A DNA stretch of 64,000 bases from Euryodendron excelsum. Lineage: Eukaryota > Streptophyta > Magnoliopsida > Ericales > Pentaphylacaceae. The position numbers and the translations under genes are program-made. The notes under the pieces were generated by a model, which made no database searches, was not told the origin of the DNA, and worked only from the letters and a program-made list of their open reading frames with translations. Of the stretch, positions 57,861 to 64,000 are shown piece by piece. The stretch spans positions 17,945,001 through 18,009,000 of the forward strand of contig CM065385.1 of assembly GCA_033060915.1 (NCBI GenBank), written 5' to 3'. Within the stretch, counting starts at the first letter, position 1. Each line of letters begins with the position of its first letter.

Positions 57861-59101
57861 TCTTCCTATATTTTTTGACTGCGTTTTCTATTTCTATTTT
57901 CCTAATATTTTTTTATTTCACTTTCCATTATGGTCACTATGATTTATATAACTTTAGAATCACATTTCAGCTTCATGTGTTCATGGGTCAATATTTCAGT
58001 AAAACAACTTTCATGAACGAGATAAGAGAAAAACCATACTTACCATGGGAGGGTTTGGGTACTTCATATTAACAAAACTTATCTTGCTAATACTAGCATA
58101 TCCAAATATTTGGCGGGCGTTATCTCCAACTAGGAAACATTTTCATGAGACCATCGAGAAATTAGATCAATTAAATAAGTGGCTAGTGTCCCGATAGTTT
58201 TGATCAATTTTTTTTAATAACGAAAAGAGCAACAGAGTGTACGAAGATTCTGTCGGTCTAGAGAGGATTAGATGTAGGCAGTTTTATCTTACCCGTAGAT
58301 AAATAATTTTGGTTTTCAAACCCTTGATACCGAGTTCGCAATATAGCAGTCCACCCTTATTGTTATCTTACAAGGACTTAACCTTCAATGCAGTTGATTA
58401 AACAAATCAACAATTACACATTTTCTAGAATTTTCTAGCACAAAAATTGTAGTCAAAGCTTGAATGGAAGGCAATGATGATTCTGTGGGTTTCTCTAATA
58501 TTCTAATCTAGTCAATTGCTAGCCATTTCTTTTCTTTTCTTTTCTTTTTTTATTGGCATGTGAAGTTAAGGTTGCCAATTCCAGAAGTGACTTTTTGGGG
58601 AAATCGGAGGTCAAAAACCAAATGTTAGAAGCATAACTTCACAGGAGGGAAAAAACAAAATGGACAGAAAAGAAAAAAGAAAAGAGATTAGGTATGACTT
58701 TAATTAGTACTTGAAATTAAACTATACACTTCTACTTTTATTAGGCAATTGTTCACTTGTTTGTTATACATTAACTATATGCAGAAAGAATTTCAAGAAA
58801 GATGGTTTCAGTTTCTTGACTGATCCTAAACCCTACTTTTGCAACCGTCACTCTTTAGTTTTGTTTGGTTGCGTAGAGGGTAGAGGAAAATAACCAATGT
58901 CTAGCAGCTTTACTTGACAAATTTTTTGTGATGTTGTTATAGCTCGGGCAAACAAGGAATAAGAGGATAATGATGGATTAACGAACAAAGTCAAAAGCCA
59001 GTTCGACATAATTAAACACGCATTAGCATTTCTTGGAATGTTAATGGGATCTTCTCTTACAGAGTTAGTTTCTAGTTTTAATAAGGCCCACACATTCGTG
59101 A
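57861..59101. other. Intergenic DNA without recognised genes
   Basis: AT-rich; short T/C-rich run (TTTTC)n at about 58,527-58,548. Frames on both strands lack motifs. Confidence 0.4.
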
Positions 59102-59158
59102 GACAAATTTTTAATATCTCGTAGTGCAACTTAGCCGTTGCACTATGAGATAATTTGT
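59102..59158. repeat. Strong hairpin
   Basis: ATCTCGTAGTGCAAC (59116-59130) pairs with GTTGCACTATGAGAT (59137-59151) around the 6-base loop TTAGCC, with a single mismatch. Pairing can resume through ACAAATT/AATTTGT beyond a 5-base bulge. It is not U-tailed and does not resemble a tRNA. It could be the core of a foldback element or a small-RNA precursor. Confidence 0.7.
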
Positions 59159-60330
59159 AACCTCTATACATAAAACTGTGTATATCTGATATCTCTTCGA
59201 ATCACAGTGGCAGCAGCCACGTACAGTGAGTTAACCATTTTATTTGTTTTTAAGGCTCAAGACCAAGCAAATCTACACCAGGATCTAAAAACGTTGTAAT
59301 TTATGTGCATCGTAGAGGTTGTAAAATGCTGTCAAAATTCAAATGAGACCACAATGACAAGTGCAGAGAAATTAAACCGAAAAAACAACATTTGTATTGC
59401 CGACGTTAAATAGTTAGCAAAACAAAAGGCTCAATTTTGCAAAGGTGGATGAATGTATATCATTAACACGAGCTATTTTGATGAATTCATACATTATGAC
59501 CCTGACTTGTAACTTCATCTATTCCATAACTTAAACAACACCGTACACCATGATTTTAAAACAGAAGACAAGAAATGGCAAATCTATACTAAATGGGTGT
59601 CGGTTAAAAAGAAAAAAGAAAAAGCAATTAAAATTAACTTTTCTTTCTCAAAGAATGGAAGCAATGATTTATTTAAGAATTTCGGTCGATGTTTTACATT
59701 CTAGAAGAGTTAACTTCTAAGGGGGTACATTCTTGAAATTCATCCATGTGAAATAATAAATATGACTTTGAAAGAGTTGGGTATAGATTTGATTTGTGGT
59801 GGCATTGATTTCTAAGTGTTTCACTGTTCTCGTACAACTTGTTGAAGTTATTGCCTATATGTCAAACTTGCAACAATTTGGCTTCTAGTATTGCTTTTTC
59901 ATGGTTTTGGCATGTGGTGCTGATGGGTTCTTGACTAATTCTAGATTTTGGTGATGTGCCTAGTCCATTTTGCTAAAAGTTGTTGTAGACTCTGTGGACA
60001 GTGGTAATAGAGTGGGCATTGTTTTGGCCACTACTGGATGCAAATCAGGGAGAGAGAGAAAATGGTGACTGAGAAAGTGTGTTAACGACAATAAGGGCTT
60101 GTTTGGTTGTCGTTTAGTATTTTGTGGAGTGTTAGTGGTCCCTTGTTTGACTTATAGTTAGCCATTTTTCTTTTTTTTCAGGAGATGGGATTTAACCTTC
60201 TTTTTTAATTTTTTTTCCCCCTTTTTCTCATTTGTTGTTGGATTATATTTGGGAGATCAAAGTTTAAATTATTTAGCAGCCCCTTGGCCATATAACTATA
60301 AGAATATTCAGTGCAAATAAGCTTAACACA
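59159..60330. other. Intergenic DNA
   Basis: No gene or clear repeat identified in this stretch. Confidence 0.4.
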
Positions 60331-60333
60331 CAG

Positions 60334-60729
60334 TGGAAACCTCCCATACAGCCGCTACATAAGCTTGACATTGATGGTTCCTCTAGAAACAACCTTAGTC
60401 ATGTTGATATAGGGGGGGTTCGCAACTCTGATGGTCTTGTTTTGGTTGCTTTTGCAAAGTATATTGATCACAACTCCAACATAGTGGCACAACTCTGGGC
60501 CCTCTTAAAAGGTATTCGTCTTGCTCTAGCCATAGATATTCCGGACCTTATCATCGAGACTAATTCATTTGTCATCTATTCAATCATCTGCAGGAAGAAA
60601 GTTGCCTCAACTCGACTCGCCCTTCTACTTCAAAAGTGTCTGGAGCTGATCCCTTAATTCCAAGGTCTTTAAATTAAGACTTGTTATCTTGAAGCCAATA
60701 GGGTTGCGGATGCCCTAGCTATTTTTTAA
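60334..60729 (+). pseudogene. RNase H-like domain remnant (RVT_3, LINE-type)
   Basis: One frame reads WKPPIQPLHKLDIDGSSRNN, then a glycine-rich turn, LVAFAKY, QLWALLKGIRLAL (the conserved Glu of the helix appears as Gln), LIIETNSF (IEtDS motif with Asp changed to Asn) and finally CYLEANRVADALAIF. This is the order of the plant RVT_3 RNase H fold found at the C-terminus of LINE reverse transcriptases and in solo plant genes. Stops at 60655 and 60670 break it, and two catalytic acidic positions are altered. An A-rich tail at about 60,859-60,870 suits the 3' end of a 5'-truncated LINE insertion. Confidence 0.75.
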
Positions 60730-60858
60730 GTTTATGATATAACTTATTTTTGCTAAGAATGATGTATTGGGAGTCCCAGCTACTCCTTTTGTAGCTAACC
60801 CGCACTCTCTCATGTACTATTTTCCATCTTAATTTAATTTCAGTTTCTTGTTCAAAAA

Positions 60859-60870
60859 GAAAAAAAAAAC
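60859..60870 (+). repeat. Poly(A)-like tail downstream of the RNase H remnant
   Basis: An A-rich run about 130 bases after the last stop of the RNase H frame, consistent with the end of a LINE copy. Target duplications were not found. Confidence 0.45.
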
Positions 60871-61196
60871 TCTTTCAGGATGGTATAGCTGGGTAGCTTA
60901 AGTTACTCAGCCACTAAAGTCCTTCATTTTCTTGTTCAGATGTAGGTATTTTTTTTTTTTTTTTTTATGGCTTTTGAGTTTTGGTTTATGATTTCTGGCT
61001 TTCTTTTTTTCTAGCTTTGAGGCTACAAGCTAGTGAAAAAGCAAAAGCAAAAAGTTTGGATAACCCTAAAAGCCTAAATGATAAATTTACTTGGAAAAAA
61101 AAATATTTAATGCTCTTGGAGTGTTACTTCATCTTTGCTCCACCTATGATAAACGCAATGAGTATTCTCTTTTAGGTTGATCCAAACACATTTTTC
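60871..61196. other. Intergenic spacer with a T homopolymer
   Basis: A T16-class homopolymer lies at about 60,951-60,966. Nothing else is recognised. Confidence 0.4.
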
Positions 61197-61893
61197 AGCT
61201 GTGGCAAACCCAGAAATTTTATCTAGTGGAGACAAAAATACTATTAAATAATTGTTCATAAGTAAAATAACAAATTTTAAGAAATGCAAAGAATACAATA
61301 ATATTGAAAATTTTATATATTGGAATCAAATGCTTCTTACACAAAATAACGTTCAAATTAATTTGTAAAGTGTTTTTTTTCTTAAAGTATCTTTCTATAA
61401 CTGTATAAAAATAAATTGCGAACAAATATTCACAAATTCACAAGACAACGTTTAATTCAAGAATTAAACGAGATAGTGAGAAGGAAAAAATATATCAATA
61501 GCAATAAGAAAAAAAAATATATCAAAGAATTGAACACAAAATTTTTCACAAAAGCCAAGTAACTAGGAGATACCTATATCAGTGGCAATTAAAGCATCAC
61601 AGGAAAACATATGCAAATTTAATTTTTTTGTTAGGAGGAAAAAAAAAAGTAAAGAATCACAGCCACAAGGTTTAAGTCTCATAACAAAAGAGGGATTCAC
61701 ATTATAAAATTTAGCCTACTAATACAAAATTATCACATATATTTATAGATTTTAACTAAATAAACTCAATGAGTTGGCTCAAAACAAGACTTTGGTTTGA
61801 ATTGAATGGGTTAGGTAAATTTTTTATTTTTATTTTTAAATTCAGTGGAGACAACCAACCCCTCTTGGAGACATGTGGATCCACCACTACTTA
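61197..61893. mobile_element. Possible non-autonomous TIR element, CAGTGGCGGATCC type
   Basis: Left side CAGCTGTGGCAAACCCAGAA and right side ending GGATCCACCACTAC (reverse GTAGTGGTGGATCC) resemble the AGTGGCGGAxCCAG termini of a common plant hAT family. TAGTGGAGACAAAAAT and CAGTGGAGACAACCAA are subterminal repeats. The TIRs match only loosely and no target duplication is certain. Confidence 0.35.
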
Positions 61894-62860
61894 CTAGACC
61901 TACTTTAAGACTCACCTAACAAAAAAGATCCATTGCATCTGTAAGAGGTGAACAAAGATAGCATAGTTCTCCAAGTGCACCGAATAATTTCTTGATTTTT
62001 GTGATCCTGACAAGTTCGTGGTGAGGAAATGACGATCATAAAGTTTGTAGATGAATATGATCATATGTTGACTTAATATTCAACTCAAATGGGTTTTGGG
62101 ACTTCTTTATATCTAAGATATTGTCGTAAAAATTTCATTTCAAAAAAAAAAAATTTTTTTGGTTGACTCTATTGTTATGGCAAAATATACTTTTGCTGGA
62201 GCAAATTTTATGTATATTGACAAAATACTCGTTTGGGATTTAACGAGTAATCCTAGACACAAAGGCATTTTTGTCACTTTATTAAAATTAATCCCAAAGA
62301 GCCTTTTTTTTTTTCCCAAAAAAAATATGAATTTCAATAGTTTCATGTCCTAGCAAAACAGACAGTACATGATTCAATTGGGCCATCTTCATTAGGATAG
62401 TTAAACTTTCCTTTTTTTTAATTTAATCAAAAGATGGTCAAACTTTCAAAAGTTTCGTTTCTTTGGGACTTTAAACGGGGTTCAACTCGTCATGGTATGT
62501 GGGTTTTTTCAACAGTGCCATCAAACACACCCATTTACCATAAACCAAAGCCCGTTGATAAGTCTTCTCTGTACGCTTTTTGTGATAGTTTCGTTGTTTT
62601 GATTCTTGAACTCTCAATTTTGACTTCGACTCATAAAAATTAGATTTATATATATAAAAATTTAATTATGAGAGACTTTCTCAAGACAGGTCAAAAATTA
62701 TATTTATAATTTTTTTAAAAGCGCTATTAGAGAGCACGAAAATGCTCACCGCTTATTTGCACTTGTTTACGTGTTCAGCAAACGTGGCCAACTGTTTAGA
62801 CTTGAAACAATTCTTACCAATAACAAATTACCAAAAACACAAAATTCGAAAAAGTCTTGA
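61894..62860. other. Intergenic DNA
   Basis: A- and T-homopolymers near 62,142-62,160 and 62,305-62,335. No gene recognised. Confidence 0.4.
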
Positions 62861-62945
62861 GACCTAAGCTCTCTCTCTCTCATTACTGTGACTAGGTCTC
62901 TCCTCTAACTCTTTCTTTTATTGCTGTAATTAGGTTTCTCCTCTA

Positions 62946-62976
<31 letters not shown>

Positions 62977-63262
62977 GCGGCTGGTCCCTGTTTGAATATC
63001 AAGTATTCCTACAACCAAGAAAAGAGGAACTACTCCTCTCACACTACAATTTTATGAAAATACAAAGAGATTCAGGAACTCCCTCATGCTCAATCGGACT
63101 TCAAGCAACTGTTTCAGTTATTCGGAAACCAAAATCAATTCAAGAATTTACAGTTTTCTGTTGTCTTCGAGTCTGCACAGAATGGGAAGCTTTTTGGTCC
63201 CAATTTAAGACACATAGTTGAAGATGTGATGAAGAAGCAAATTAGGGTTAGGAATATATAGG
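62861..63262 (+). other. Promoter-like CT-rich/TATA segment and possible short transcript
   Basis: Two imperfect repeats of a CT-rich phrase (GTGACTAGGTCTCTCCTCTAACTCT at about 62,888 and GTAATTAGGTTTCTCCTCTATCTCT at about 62,926) lead into (CT)n and a TATATATATATAT run at about 62,960-62,975. Plant core promoters often look like this. Downstream a 55-codon ATG frame (63054-63221; MKIQRDSGTPSCSIG...) overlaps a longer ATG-less open frame (FKQLFQLFGNQNQFKNLQ..., ending at about 63,261). I do not recognise either. Confidence 0.3.
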
Positions 63263-64000
63263 TGTGATGTAAATAGAAATAATCTGCTACGTAGTTCACC
63301 ACATCAGGCGGTAAGACAAATAGGTAAAAACAGCCGTGCTCCTTAGCATTTCTCTTTTTTTACACAGACAAAGAACTAATGAAGAATGGATTTCAAATAC
63401 CTAATTTAATAAGAGTGCTTAATAAGTTGAGTAAATCAACCATTGGAATTAAGCATTGACAATTTCTATATTAGAACATTATTTATTAGAATAATCTTTC
63501 TCGAACATCCATTAATAATGAGTGATAGTGTATAAATCGCCACATATTTAATGTACAAGACGCGGATAAGAAATGGAATTTGGCGACAAAAAGTTGTTCC
63601 TTATATATGAAATTAGACGTTAACAATACTACTAGTTATGAAATAATATGAAAGTAGAGCTATCAAAAAATTTTCAACTTCTTTAAAATCCGAACTGAAT
63701 TAGTTTCATGTTTTGTGATGTATTCTACAGGTTGACTCGAGTTCTTAGCAATTAATAATAATAATAATAATAATTTGTTGAGCACAATTCTTTATATGCA
63801 GTGAACTGTTGATGTAAGTTTGTTGATTATTTTGTCCATTTTTATTTTATAGTTACTCTGTACACGTTAATATTGGTTATGTGAACTACCCTGACATAAC
63901 GTTCGTGTATATATAATTATACATTAAGAGATTAAAATCAAATCAGAAATAATTAGTTGAAGCGCACATATGGGCAGGACACCCTTGGTCGCCTAACCCA
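63263..64000. other. AT-rich intergenic DNA with (AAT)n
   Basis: An (AAT)n run of about seven units lies at 63,753-63,774. No gene or terminus recognised up to the window edge. Confidence 0.5.

Noticed and set aside
1..64000. CRISPR arrays or bacterial-type operons
   Set aside because: Tandem arrays here have no unique spacers and the sequence is clearly plant nuclear, with introns and LTR elements.

Overview
This window is a repeat-dense, AT-rich piece of a flowering-plant (eudicot-type) nuclear genome. The evidence is nested LTR retrotransposons with several-kilobase LTRs, hAT-type transposon remnants, MITEs, and a spliced plant ribonucleotide reductase gene copy with GT-AG introns. The species cannot be named. 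No intact protein-coding gene was found; every recognisable coding sequence is broken.

Positions 1-33,445 are dominated by one family of long-LTR retrotransposons (LTR 3.7-4.8 kb, beginning TGTAAGC and ending near GCGNNACA). Its primer-binding site resembles the tRNA-Arg type of Ty3/gypsy Tat/Ogre elements. I see six LTR instances: a plus-strand 3' LTR at 1461-6250; a minus-strand 3' LTR at 6251-15263, interrupted by a solo LTR at 9445-14254 (TSD ATTAC); a minus-strand 5' LTR at 23067-27875; a plus-strand LTR stub at 27876-28247; and a plus-strand solo LTR at 29740-33445 (TSD AATCA). The two minus-strand terminal LTRs and the 7.8 kb between them (PPT at 15264, PBS at 23066) read as one non-autonomous element of about 16.8 kb before the nested insertion. 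It has no visible gag-pol, but carries a decayed ORF antisense to the element (from 17,644) resembling the DUF7745-type antisense ORFs of Tat elements.

Positions 28,248-35,340 hold two inverted copies of a roughly 1.3 kb copia-like LTR and a very short TRIM-like element, into which the second solo LTR inserted. Positions 35,471-37,421 (minus) are a dead hAT (RICESLEEPER-like, BED finger) transposase. Positions 38,165-45,700 contain fragments resembling SIRE-type copia LTRs, a foldback MITE (44,639-44,938) and simple repeats.

Positions 49,245-55,058 (plus) carry 16 exons of a duplicated, intron-containing pseudogene of the ribonucleotide reductase large subunit (RNR1). It lacks the N-terminal ATP-cone exon(s) and has frameshifts, a nonsense codon, a lost splice acceptor, a 19-bp deletion over the substrate-phosphate-binding loop, and a 362-bp hAT-type MITE inserted in an exon with an 8-bp target duplication. 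The final 9 kb is mostly unannotatable AT-rich DNA with a LINE-type RNase H remnant (60,334-60,729), a strong hairpin (59,102-59,158), a possible TIR element (61,197-61,893) and microsatellites.

The most distinctive signals are a perfect palindrome family (GGCGCCACT-3 nt-AGTGGCGCC) upstream of the LTR TATA boxes and again near the PPT, the tail-to-tail LTR inverted repeat at 6250, and the layered decay of the RNR1 copy.
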